Shown: positions 56,153 through 64,000 of the stretch, piece after piece | Numbering within the stretch: the first letter of the stretch is position 1 | How the letters are laid out: each line of letters begins with the position of its first letter | DNA from: Gallibacterium melopsittaci | GTDB lineage: Bacteria > Pseudomonadota > Gammaproteobacteria > Enterobacterales > Pasteurellaceae | Assembly: GCF_042433085.1 (NCBI RefSeq) | Contig: NZ_JBHLWA010000049.1 | Coordinates: forward strand, 1-64,000 | Reading direction: 5' to 3' | DNA length: 64,000 nt | The notes under the pieces: model-generated | Seen by the model: only the letters and a program-made list of their open reading frames with translations | Databases searched by the model: none | Told to the model about the DNA's origin: nothing | Program-made: the position numbers and the translations under genes

Positions 56153-57097
56153 ATGAATATTTTAAATAATGCAATTTTATCAATTCAACTGGGTATTGAA
56201 GATTTCGAACAAATTCCTGACAATCCCAAAAGAGTTTACTCATCAATGAGAAATTTATTTGCTGGTATGCTTTTATTATTTAAGCATAAACTTGTACTAT
56301 TGAGCCCTATGGGTAGTAATGAGATATTGATTAAAGAACGTATTTTACCGACTTTAAATAATGATGGTGAAATAATTTGGTTAGGAAATGGAAAAAAGAC
56401 AGTTGATGTTCGCTCTATAAAAGAAAGATTTAAAAATTTGAACATCTCTGTAAACTGGAATGAATTTGATAAAGCAAACGAAATAAGAAACAATATTGAG
56501 CATTATTTTGAAGAAACAAACATTGATTCAATTCGTACAATCATATCTAAACTTTTTCCAATAATGCGTGATTTTATCATTGAACATTTAAAAGAAAATC
56601 CTCAGAAACTAATCGGCGATACATATTGGGAGTTTTTAATGACAGAAGTTCAAATATATATTGATCATAAACAAACCTGTCAAAAGTCTTTAGAGAGCCT
56701 AACATTTTTCAATAATACTGTAGCAAATATTATAATAAATAAAGCTAATTGCCCTAAATGTGGTTCAGAATGTATTCTTCCAATATCATTAAATAGCAAT
56801 GCAGATACAGTAAATTATATATGTCAATCTTGCAAAGGTGAATTTACTTACGAAGAAATAGCTATTTTAGCTATAGAAAATCATTACTCTGTAGAAAGGC
56901 ATTTCGCTATAAAAGATGGAGAAGACGATCCTTTAACTTATTGCCCTGAATGTGGTGAAGAAACATATATATATGAAGAAGAAATGTGTGCAAGTTGTGG
57001 ACACGAAGCTAATCATATATGTCCTTTGTGTGAAAATACGACGGATATTTTAAATGAAATGTGTTCATATTGCCAATATAAGTTAGATAATTACTAG
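56153..57097 (+). CDS. HEPN-like protein with zinc-ribbon C-terminus, embedded in type I locus
   Basis: A 314-residue protein with its own AAGGA site. I do not recognise a named family. The N-terminal half is helical and holds R112-N-N-I-E-H117, an R-x4-H motif like that of HEPN ribonucleases, after a first helix SMRNLFAGMLLLFKHKL. The C-terminal third has three paired CxxC segments: C200/C203 with C224/C227, C264/C267 with C279/C282, and C290/C293 with C304/C307. It sits between hsdS and hsdR, where prrC lies in EcoprrI; PrrC and RloC also have HEPN-like nuclease domains but this protein lacks their NTPase. It is visibly more AT-rich than hsdM and hsdR, and is flanked by repeats. A role as an RNase effector is inference. 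Confidence 0.85.
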   Translation: MNILNNAILSIQLGIEDFEQIPDNPKRVYSSMRNLFAGMLLLFKHKLVLLSPMGSNEILIKERILPTLNNDGEIIWLGNGKKTVDVRSIKERFKNLNISVNWNEFDKANEIRNNIEHYFEETNIDSIRTIISKLFPIMRDFIIEHLKENPQKLIGDTYWEFLMTEVQIYIDHKQTCQKSLESLTFFNNTVANIIINKANCPKCGSECILPISLNSNADTVNYICQSCKGEFTYEEIAILAIENHYSVERHFAIKDGEDDPLTYCPECGEETYIYEEEMCASCGHEANHICPLCENTTDILNEMCSYCQYKLDNY

Positions 57098-57099
57098 AG

Positions 57100-57165
57100 T
57101 GTAGATCGGATATTCCAATATCTTAGTAGTGCATATATATTGCGAAATTTAAAAATCTAATCTAC
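57100..57165. repeat. Degenerate relative of the 74-bp element
   Basis: GTAGATCGGAT (57100-57110) and ATCTAATCTAC (57155-57165) are imperfect inverted ends (two mismatches) and resemble the ends of the element at 56019-56092. It lies 3 nt after the HEPN-like gene and just inside the right end of the inserted segment. Confidence 0.6.
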
Positions 57166-57178
57166 ATCATTAAAGAGA

Positions 57179-57195
57179 GAGATTGAGCTATGAAA
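57179..57195 (+). repeat. Right copy of 17-nt junction repeat (hsdR start)
   Basis: GAGATTGAGCTATGAAA contains the hsdR ATG at 57190. Read in the old hsdS frame it spells E-I-E-L-stop, the same as the real end of HsdS. So it is a leftover or duplicated hsdS tail. Confidence 0.85.
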
Positions 57196-60100
57196 CTCGG
57201 CATTAACGAATCTGTGATAGAACAACAAGCCATTGATACCCTGCAAAATCTCGGTTGGCAATATGCTTACGGCAAAGAAATTTTAGCGGATTGCCAGTAT
57301 CCTTGGCGGGAAAATAGTCAAGAAGTGATTTTATCGCCCCTATTGCACGACGCTATCGCCAAACTCAATCCGCAACTACCGCCGGACAGTATCGATGAAG
57401 TCGTCAAAACTATTCGCCATTTTGAACAAAATTACCTCGCCGAACGCAATAAACAATTTTATGGCTACCTGAAACAAGGCGTACCTGTGCGTTATATTGC
57501 TCCAACTGGCGAAGAAAAAGTTGAATATGCTCGCTTAATTGATTTTCAACATACCGAAAATAATCACTGGCTTGCTGTCAATCAATTTGAAATTACAGGC
57601 AAACGTGGCAAACGCATTCCCGATTTAATCTGCTTTATCAATGGCTTACCATTAATCGTATTTGAATTTAAAAATCCATTAGATGTACAAGCCGATTTAC
57701 AAAAAGCATTTAACCAACTACAAACTTATCAACAAGATATTGCCGATCTATTTATCTATAACCAATTACAAATTATTTCCGATGGTACCACCGCACGAGC
57801 TGGCTCACTAACCGCAGATTTTGCCCGCTTTATGCCGTGGAAAGTGGTTGATGAAAAACAACAAAGCCAACGCATTGATTTCTCGGATGAGTTGTCTGGC
57901 TTATTAAACGGCTTAATGTTACCTGAAAATATTTTGGACTATATCCATTACTTTATTACCTTTGAAACTAATACCAAAGGAATGGTTATCAAAAAATCGG
58001 CAGCGTATCATCAATTTTATGGGGTGAATGAGGCGGTAGAATGCACGATTGCCGCTCACGAACAACATAGCCAAAAAATCGGTGTGGTCTGGCATACGCA
58101 AGGTTCGGGTAAATCGCTCTCGATGCTTTTTTATGCAGGCAAACTGATGAGCCAAGCTGAACTACAAAATCCCACTATTGTGGTGGTTACCGATCGCAAC
58201 GACTTAGACGGTCAACTGTTCGCCACTTTTAGCACAGGCAAAGAGATTATTCGCCAAGAACCGATTCAAGCCGATGGGCGTGAAGCATTACGTCAAGAAC
58301 TAGCAAAACGAGAAAGTGGCGGTGTGATTTTTACCACCATTCAAAAATTTGCCTTGGTTGAGGGCGAAAGTCGCCACCCTGCCCTAAATGATCGCCATAA
58401 TATTATTGTGATTAGCGATGAGGCACACCGCTCGCAATATGGCTTTAATGCCAAACTGAATGAACATGGTGAATATCGTGTCGGTTATGCCAAACATTTG
58501 CGTGATGCCTTGCCGAACGCTTCATTTATCGGTTTTACAGGAACGCCGATTAGCCTTGATGACAAAGACACTCAAGAAGTTTTTGGGCGTTATGTGTCGA
58601 TTTATGATATTCACGATGCGGTGGAAGATGGGGCAACGGTGCCGATTATCTATGAAGCGCGCCAAATTACATTAAGCGAAAGCAAAGAATATCAACAAGC
58701 GATTGCTGAAGCACAAAATCTGATTGATGAAGATAAAAACAGCTATAACTTCCGCTTGCGTGAACAGTTAATGGGTGCCGATAGTCGCTTGGAAAAATTA
58801 GCTAAAGATTTGGTACAACATTTTGCAACCCGCACCCAATTAGCCGATGGTAAGGCGATGGTTGTAGTGATGAGTCGGCGAATTTGCGTCAAACTCTATA
58901 ATGAGATTATAAAACTGCGTCCCGACTGGCATAGCGATGATATTCATCAAGGTGCGATAAAAATTGTGATGACAGGTTCTGCTAGCGATCCCGAAGAGAT
59001 GCAACCACATATCTACTCTAGTGAACAGAAAAAAGAACTGGAAAAACGCTTTAAAAATCCAGATGATCCGCTAAAAATGGTGATTGTGCGTGATATGTGG
59101 CTAACGGGATTTGATGCCCCTTGTTGCCATACGATGTACATTGATAAACCAATGCAAGGGCATAATTTGATGCAGGCGATTGCACGAGTGAATCGGGTGT
59201 TTAAAAACAAAAGTCGTGATAACGGTGGCTTGATTGTTGATTATGTCGGCTTAACCGAAGAATTACGCCAAGCGACTAAACAATATACCAACGCAGGCGG
59301 TAAAAGCGATGTAAAAATCGATATTGATACAGTATTCGATAAGATGTGTGAATATGTCGCCATTATTCGTGATCAAATGAGAACACCTGTTGATGGTAAG
59401 ATAATTGATATAGCAAAGGCATTAGCACTCACTGAACCCCAAGAAATTTTAACGCTTATTCGCCAAGCTGCTTCTCATATTCTCGGTTTAGATAGAATTG
59501 CCCCACCGCCTCAACACGGTAAAGACCAAACACCACGCAAGAATGCCTTTTTACAAGCCATTCGCCAAGCAAAAAAAGGTTTATCACTCTGTGGTTCATT
59601 ACCGCAAGTTGAACCTTATCGGCAGGAATTGGCATTTTATGATGCGGTGCGTGCGACTATTGTTAAACCCGAAAATGATGGCAATCACTCTGCCAAAGAA
59701 CGTCAATTACAACTGTTAAAATTACTCAATCGTGCGATTCAATCTGACGGCGTAGTTGATTTATTCGATTTACTCGAACAAGAACGCCCAAATATCAATT
59801 TATTATCCGATGAATTTTTAGGCATTATTGATAAAAGCGACAGTAAAGATTTATGGTTGGTATCGATAGAGGGCTACCTGAAAGGCCAAATTCGTGATAG
59901 AGCCGCACGCAATTTAGCAACGCAAAAACGTTTTGAGGAAAAACTCAAACAAGCGATGAACCAATATCACAACCACAATCTAACCGTGATGGAAATCATC
60001 ACAGAATTGGTAGAAATGGCAAAAGCCTTACAAGCAGAATTATCTAAAGGTGAACAACTTGGGCTTAATGCTGCCGAAATGGCGTTCTATGATGCCTTAG

Positions 60101-60360
60101 CACAAAATCAAAGTGCGGTAGAGTTGATGGGCGATAAAGTATTGGTCAATTTGGCACAAGAAGTCACCAAGACATTACGTAAATCGATTAGTATTGATTG
60201 GCAGCATAAAGAATCAGTGCGTGCCAAAATGCGGGTTTTGATTCGCCGAGTACTGCTTAAATATAAATATCCACCAGACTTACAATCTGCTGCGATTGAG
60301 TTTGTATTGCAACAGGCGGAAGTAGTAGCGGATGAGTTGAGTTCTGAGGGAGATCGTTGA
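57190..60360 (+). CDS. hsdR: Type I restriction-modification endonuclease/translocase HsdR
   Basis: A 1056-residue subunit that translocates and cuts unmethylated DNA in complex with HsdM and HsdS. The N-terminal PD-(D/E)xK nuclease is at P144-D145 and E159-x-K161. The SF2 motor has Walker A HTQGSGKS (about 302-309), DEAH at 410-413 and GFTGTPI (448-454). Motif VI lies in QAIARVNRVFKNK. A helical C-terminal domain for assembly follows. It is full length and intact. The ATG at 57190 has AGAGAG upstream. Base composition is less AT-rich than the chromosomal genes around it, suggesting transfer. With HsdM OFF it should be inactive. Confidence 0.95.
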   Translation: MKLGINESVIEQQAIDTLQNLGWQYAYGKEILADCQYPWRENSQEVILSPLLHDAIAKLNPQLPPDSIDEVVKTIRHFEQNYLAERNKQFYGYLKQGVPVRYIAPTGEEKVEYARLIDFQHTENNHWLAVNQFEITGKRGKRIPDLICFINGLPLIVFEFKNPLDVQADLQKAFNQLQTYQQDIADLFIYNQLQIISDGTTARAGSLTADFARFMPWKVVDEKQQSQRIDFSDELSGLLNGLMLPENILDYIHYFITFETNTKGMVIKKSAAYHQFYGVNEAVECTIAAHEQHSQKIGVVWHTQGSGKSLSMLFYAGKLMSQAELQNPTIVVVTDRNDLDGQLFATFSTGKEIIRQEPIQADGREALRQELAKRESGGVIFTTIQKFALVEGESRHPALNDRHNIIVISDEAHRSQYGFNAKLNEHGEYRVGYAKHLRDALPNASFIGFTGTPISLDDKDTQEVFGRYVSIYDIHDAVEDGATVPIIYEARQITLSESKEYQQAIAEAQNLIDEDKNSYNFRLREQLMGADSRLEKLAKDLVQHFATRTQLADGKAMVVVMSRRICVKLYNEIIKLRPDWHSDDIHQGAIKIVMTGSASDPEEMQPHIYSSEQKKELEKRFKNPDDPLKMVIVRDMWLTGFDAPCCHTMYIDKPMQGHNLMQAIARVNRVFKNKSRDNGGLIVDYVGLTEELRQATKQYTNAGGKSDVKIDIDTVFDKMCEYVAIIRDQMRTPVDGKIIDIAKALALTEPQEILTLIRQAASHILGLDRIAPPPQHGKDQTPRKNAFLQAIRQAKKGLSLCGSLPQVEPYRQELAFYDAVRATIVKPENDGNHSAKERQLQLLKLLNRAIQSDGVVDLFDLLEQERPNINLLSDEFLGIIDKSDSKDLWLVSIEGYLKGQIRDRAARNLATQKRFEEKLKQAMNQYHNHNLTVMEIITELVEMAKALQAELSKGEQLGLNAAEMAFYDALAQNQSAVELMGDKVLVNLAQEVTKTLRKSISIDWQHKESVRAKMRVLIRRVLLKYKYPPDLQSAAIEFVLQQAEVVADELSSEGDR

Positions 60361-60372
60361 AAAGATATCATG

Positions 60373-60395
60373 AGGTTGGGTATATAACCCAACCT
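60373..60395. terminator. Palindrome after hsdR
   Basis: AGGTTGGGT-ATATA-ACCCAACCT is a perfect 9-bp stem in the 38-nt gap between convergent hsdR and tqsA. T runs are lacking. The ACCTAC end recalls the elements at 56019-56092, so it may be a short relative of them. Confidence 0.55.
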
Positions 60396-60398
60396 ACA

Positions 60399-61439
60399 TC
60401 ACTTCCCTTCTCCCAATAAATCAGCATATTTTTTGGTTTTTTCGCTGGATTCTAAAGCGATTTTAACAGCCATTGTGAGAGGCACCGAGAGCAACATTCC
60501 GACTGAACCTAATAACCAGCCCCAGAAAATTAAGGAGATAAAAACCACTAATGTAGATAATCCAAGTGTTCTGCCCATCATACGTGGTTCAATAATGTTG
60601 CCCATTACCATATTGATGACTAAAAAGGCTATTGCGACAAATAAGCCATCACTATAACCATTTAAAATTAAGGCTTGAACAATGACTGGAATCGCTGCTA
60701 GGACAGAACCGATATTAGGAATATAGTTAAGCAAAAAAGCAACCGTTCCCCATAACACCGCATATTGAACATCTAACATCACTAATGCTGCCCACACTAA
60801 AATCCCCGTCACTAAACTGACAAAGGTTTTAATTGCTAAATAGCTAATCACACTACTTAACACACGTTGGATATTTTCTAACTCTTTACGTTCTTGTTTA
60901 TCAGCAAAAAATATTGCTAACTTTTGTTTCATACTTTGTGCTTCAAACAGCATAAATACCACAATCAACAACAACAGAAATCCATTGGTAATTACGCCGG
61001 AAATACTCGCTAATAAACGCCGAATTAAGCCCATAATAATATTTGGATCAAGATGTTCTTGCACAATATTGGTTGGAATAAAACGATAAAGATCAAAGCG
61101 TTCCATAATCGGAGCTAAACTCGCAATCCGTTGTGCTAATAATTGTTTATAGGTAGGAATCGAAGCAGAAAACTCATTTATCGCATTACCGACTAAACCT
61201 GCAAATGACGTAAGCGTAATCACAATTAAACCTAATAAGGCAATTACTGCGAGCCATAACGGTACTTTCAGTTTCACTAAGAAATTAATTAATGGTGTAC
61301 AAATAATGGCAAGAAAAAGGGCTAAAAGAAAAGGCACGACAATTTCAACAGCAGATTTAATTCCAGCTAAGATAATCACTAAACAAGCCAACACAATCAT
61401 CACATTTTTGATATTTTGCTTGGCACTCGGGTTTTCCAT
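60399..61439 (-). CDS. tqsA: AI-2E family transporter TqsA
   Basis: A 346-residue inner-membrane protein with 7-8 segments, of the AI-2 exporter family. It is closest in pattern to E. coli TqsA (YdgG): VLACLVIILAGIKSAVEIVVPFLLALFLA, LLNYIPNIGSVLAAIPVIVQALI and EPRMMGRTLGLSTLVVFISLIFWGWLLG. TqsA is reported to export the quorum signal AI-2, though the substrate of this family is debated. It is divergent from folX and convergent with hsdR. Confidence 0.92.
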   Translation of the reverse strand: MENPSAKQNIKNVMIVLACLVIILAGIKSAVEIVVPFLLALFLAIICTPLINFLVKLKVPLWLAVIALLGLIVITLTSFAGLVGNAINEFSASIPTYKQLLAQRIASLAPIMERFDLYRFIPTNIVQEHLDPNIIMGLIRRLLASISGVITNGFLLLLIVVFMLFEAQSMKQKLAIFFADKQERKELENIQRVLSSVISYLAIKTFVSLVTGILVWAALVMLDVQYAVLWGTVAFLLNYIPNIGSVLAAIPVIVQALILNGYSDGLFVAIAFLVINMVMGNIIEPRMMGRTLGLSTLVVFISLIFWGWLLGSVGMLLSVPLTMAVKIALESSEKTKKYADLLGEGK

Positions 61440-61510
61440 ACGATTTCCTATTCAATCTCATTTTTAATCTGGGCTATAATAACAAAAAACCTATCTAAGA
61501 AGGAGTTGTT

Positions 61511-61879
61511 ATGCCAATTATTAATTCAGCCACGATTACGATTAGTGATTTACGCTTACGCACGTTTATTGGAATTAAAGAAGAAGAAATTAATAATAAA
61601 CAAGATGTCGTGTTGCAAATTCAACTTGGTTATAACTGCGAAAAAGCCAGTCTTAGCGATAATGTTGAAGATGCGCTCAATTACCGCACTATCACCAAAA
61701 AAGTGATTCAATATGTCGAAACCCACGAATTTGCGTTGTTAGAAAGAATGGTGCGTGAAGTGTTAGAAATTGTAGCAGAACCTGAAGCAGTAGAATGGGC
61801 AGAAGTAGAAATCGCAAAACCTTTTGCTTTACGTTATGCGGATTCTGTGTCGCTACGTTTGCGGTATGAAAGAGATTAA
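61511..61879 (+). CDS. folX: Dihydroneopterin triphosphate 2'-epimerase FolX
   Basis: A 122-residue tunnelling-fold enzyme. ISDLRLRTFIGIKEEEINNKQDVV and DALNYRTITKKVIQYVE match E. coli FolX closely, more so than FolB (dihydroneopterin aldolase). The C-terminal EVEIAKPFALRYADSVSLRL is also FolX-like. It epimerises dihydroneopterin triphosphate to the monapterin form. A folB role cannot be excluded without tests. GAAGGAG gives a strong ribosome-binding site before the ATG. Confidence 0.9.
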   Translation: MPIINSATITISDLRLRTFIGIKEEEINNKQDVVLQIQLGYNCEKASLSDNVEDALNYRTITKKVIQYVETHEFALLERMVREVLEIVAEPEAVEWAEVEIAKPFALRYADSVSLRLRYERD

Positions 61880-61894
61880 TATTCTATTAAAAAC

Positions 61895-61926
61895 AAAGGC
61901 TTAACATTTTTTTGTTAAGCCTTTTT
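61895..61926. terminator. Bidirectional terminator between folX and usp
   Basis: A 12-bp stem AAAGGCTTAACA / TGTTAAGCCTTT with a 6-nt T loop and T residues after it. It separates convergent genes. Confidence 0.88.
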
Positions 61927-61941
61927 GATGTTATTTATAAA

Positions 61942-62370
61942 TTAACGCAAAATCAGAATTGGTTTTTCACTAAAACGTGCTACTTTGACGGTATTAGAAC
62001 TTAAACCAGGTTTGCCTGGTTTAGTTGCCATCATAATAATCAAATCGACATTCTTCTCTTGTGCCAAAGTATTAATTTCCTCATACACAGTACCGTGTGC
62101 CACAATATGTTGCACTTTGCACTCTTTCGGGAAATTTTCTTCAGTAAAAGCATGTAGGCGTTTATGTGCTTCAGCTAATACATCTTTGTCAAAATTACGT
62201 GGCAATAAAGAAGAAACAAAGCTATTTTCTAATGGTGGAATAATACTGACAACACGCAATACCGCATCAGGATTACCTTCCGTCATTGCTAAGGCGGTTT
62301 TTACCGCCTTTTTCGCTCCCTCTAAATAACTTAAATCGACCGCAATTAAGATTTTATTAAATAACGCCAT
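61942..62370 (-). CDS. Universal stress protein family
   Basis: A 142-residue UspA-fold protein. The start MALFNKILIAVDLS and the end VARFSEKPILILR fit the family. The G-2x-G-9x-G-(S/T) nucleotide loop is present only in altered form (MMATKPGKPGLSSNTVK), so ATP binding is uncertain. It begins 3 nt after the TRAP permease stop and should be translated from the same mRNA. Usp proteins encoded next to TRAP transporters (for example TeaD with TeaABC) can modulate transport. Confidence 0.88.
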   Translation of the reverse strand: MALFNKILIAVDLSYLEGAKKAVKTALAMTEGNPDAVLRVVSIIPPLENSFVSSLLPRNFDKDVLAEAHKRLHAFTEENFPKECKVQHIVAHGTVYEEINTLAQEKNVDLIIMMATKPGKPGLSSNTVKVARFSEKPILILR

Positions 62371-62373
62371 CTT

Positions 62374-64000
62374 TTATTTCCCCTCTTTTCTGGCTCGGCG
62401 ACGTTGATTCCAAATTAATCCAGCTAAAATCAATAGTGCTGGAATAAACATCCACTCTTTATTCAATGATCCTTTCATTGGAATAGAAACATCTAGAATA
62501 ACTTGATCCCAATTTAGATTTGCTTTCGCTGCTGGCGAATCAATTTCGACATTATCAATGATAATCTTGTTAATTTCCTCACCATCAACTTCCACTTTTT
62601 CGCCTGTCGCTAATAAGGTTAAGCCCATTTTTTGCAAACGTTCTTCTCCTGTTTCACCTGCTGGTACTTTCAATTCTGCATAGAATTCTATTGGTTTACC
62701 ATAAGGGTTAATACCAGATACTTTTAACATTAATGGCTCACCAACTGGCGAATGTGCCACTTGTTCTACTAAATGATCTGGTTGGATATGACGTTGACTT
62801 GGTGAAACATATTCCATAAAGAAGCCTGGTCTAAATAGCATAAAGGCAACTAATAATAAAACGATAGTTTCCCACCATTTATTTTTGGTCATAAACCAGC
62901 CCATTGTGGCTGCCGTAAAGGCAAACATCGCTATTATTGCGACAAAAAAGACTAAGACTGCATGGAAGAAATTCACATTCAACAGTAAGAGGTCTGTGTT
63001 AAAAATAAATAAGAAGGGTAATAACGCAGTACGCATACTATAGAAGAATGCTACCATACCCGTTTTAATTGGATTACCACCAGAAACCGCAGCCGCTGCA
63101 AAAGAGGCTAATCCTACTGGTGGAGTTACATCTGCCATAATACCAAAATAGAATACAAATAAATGCACAGCAATTAATGGTACGATTAAGCCATTTTGGC
63201 GCCCAACTTCAACGATAACACCAGCCATTAATGAAGACACAACAATATAGTTTGCTGTCGTTGGCAAGCCCATCCCTAAAATTAAACTAAAACCAGCCAC
63301 AAGGATTAGCATTAATAAGAGATTACCCATTGATAATAATTCGATAATACCTGATAACTGTATGCCAAACCCAGTTAATGCAACTACCCCAACAATGATC
63401 CCTGCAGTTGCTGTCGCAATCCCAATACCGATCATATTTCTTGCACCAGTTTCCAAACCGTTGACTAATTCTTGCCAACCTTGTTTGAAATATTCTACAA
63501 AATGACCTTGTTTGCGGAAATAGGCTAATAATGGACGTTGTGTTAATAAAATAACAGTTAATGCCATAGTTCCCCAGAATGCAGATAATCCTGGAGATAA
63601 ACGCTCTACCATTAAGCACCAAATCAAAATCATCACTGGTAATAAGAAATGCAATCCTGCATTCACAGTTGGTTTTGCTTTCGGTAATACCACCACTTCT
63701 TGGTTTGGGTTATCAATTTCTAGATCAGGGAAAGTAGAAACACGATATAGCAATAACACATAAATAATCGCAAGTAACACACAAACAATAATAAAGGCAA
63801 AATCAGGCGTCACTACTTTTAACCATCCTAATCCGAACTCAACAACAAAATATAATGCACAGATAATGATAAACGTTGAAAGTGTGCGTAACACTGTTAC
63901 AACCCATGGTTTAGCAACATCTTGACGAGGTAAACCTTGTAAATTCAACTTACAAGCCTCTAAATGCACAATATAGACTAAGGCAATATAAGAGATAATC
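62374..64000 (-). CDS. TRAP transporter fused permease, TAXI type (5' end beyond window)
   Basis: At least 540 residues of a large membrane protein; the frame is open to the window edge (IISYIALVYIVHLEACKL precedes a GTG at 63969), so the real start is outside. Many hydrophobic segments and stretches such as GMGLPTTANYIVVSSLMAGV and MADVTPPVGLASFAAAAVSGG are typical of DctM-like TRAP permeases fused with the DctQ part. The last 180 or so residues form a soluble-plus-membrane tail (DUF3394-like). A TAXI-type binding protein should lie outside the window. The substrate is unknown (a carboxylate by family). Confidence 0.9.
   Translation of the reverse strand, partial: IISYIALVYIVHLEACKLNLQGLPRQDVAKPWVVTVLRTLSTFIIICALYFVVEFGLGWLKVVTPDFAFIIVCVLLAIIYVLLLYRVSTFPDLEIDNPNQEVVVLPKAKPTVNAGLHFLLPVMILIWCLMVERLSPGLSAFWGTMALTVILLTQRPLLAYFRKQGHFVEYFKQGWQELVNGLETGARNMIGIGIATATAGIIVGVVALTGFGIQLSGIIELLSMGNLLLMLILVAGFSLILGMGLPTTANYIVVSSLMAGVIVEVGRQNGLIVPLIAVHLFVFYFGIMADVTPPVGLASFAAAAVSGGNPIKTGMVAFFYSMRTALLPFLFIFNTDLLLLNVNFFHAVLVFFVAIIAMFAFTAATMGWFMTKNKWWETIVLLLVAFMLFRPGFFMEYVSPSQRHIQPDHLVEQVAHSPVGEPLMLKVSGINPYGKPIEFYAELKVPAGETGEERLQKMGLTLLATGEKVEVDGEEINKIIIDNVEIDSPAAKANLNWDQVILDVSIPMKGSLNKEWMFIPALLILAGLIWNQRRRARKEGK

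Noticed and set aside
61511..61879. folB (dihydroneopterin aldolase)
   Set aside because: The sequence follows E. coli FolX more closely, notably RTFIGIKEEEINNKQD and DALNYRTITK.

Overview
The window looks like chromosome of an AT-rich gammaproteobacterium of the family Pasteurellaceae; I cannot name the genus. The basis is close protein likeness to Haemophilus/E. coli counterparts (NrdAB, GlnD, AsnS, Dxs, RecBD, SdaA/SdaC, PurR), a fused TrpCF, and neighbourhoods such as erpA-map-glnD, norM/ribE and xseB-ispA-dxs. The canonical Haemophilus DNA-uptake 9-mer is nearly absent: I noticed one copy, inside hsdR.

Layout. 1-5,000: a small exported protein, nrdAB behind tandem NrdR boxes, and an H-NS homologue. 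5,100-14,200: a lysine riboswitch driving an NhaC-family (LysW-type) transporter, ilvIH, the serine-catabolic pair sdaC-sdaA, yacL, erpA and map. 14,200-22,000: glnD, sixA, pykA, tRNA-Val(GAC), a GST-like protein and asnS. 21,800-28,100: a Mlc/NagC-type ROK regulator, an orphan 18-codon ORF next to a terminator, a Gfo/Idh/MocA oxidoreductase, a MATE exporter, ribE with a small membrane protein, purR and a 76-residue basic protein. 28,200-34,900: an unsplit trpE-G-D-CF-B-A operon with a TrpR-like palindrome upstream and no tryptophan leader peptide. 34,900-48,700: thiI, xseB-ispA-dxs, smrB/prmB, recB-recD-gloB and a YchN-like DsrE protein. 48,700-52,900: an NCS2 purine permease, the OLD/TOPRIM ATPase YbjD and the lysine exporter LysO. 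53,000-60,400: a type I restriction-modification locus. 60,400-64,000: TqsA, FolX, a universal stress protein and a TRAP permease cut by the window edge.

The most interesting part is the type I locus. hsdM begins with 15 GACA repeats directly after its ATG. At this count the frame hits a stop 23 codons in, so HsdM is OFF; 13 or 16 repeats would restore a protein of about 560-570 residues. Between hsdS and hsdR, the position that prrC (anticodon nuclease) holds in EcoprrI, sits an AT-rich gene for a 314-residue protein. It has an R-x4-H motif of the kind found in HEPN ribonucleases, followed by three paired-CxxC zinc-binding segments. The gene lies in a segment of about 1.16 kb flanked by a 17-nt near-perfect direct repeat. 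That repeat is a duplicated hsdS-stop/hsdR-start junction, and a short element with terminal inverted repeats lies just inside each end. I read this as a cassette inserted into an ancestral hsdMSR operon. A restriction-linked HEPN effector is my inference; the motifs, repeats and gene order are visible in the sequence.

Regulation readable elsewhere: a lysine riboswitch with a possible translational expression platform, NrdR boxes, CRP-like sites before ilvI and sdaC, and many strong intrinsic terminators marking unit boundaries.
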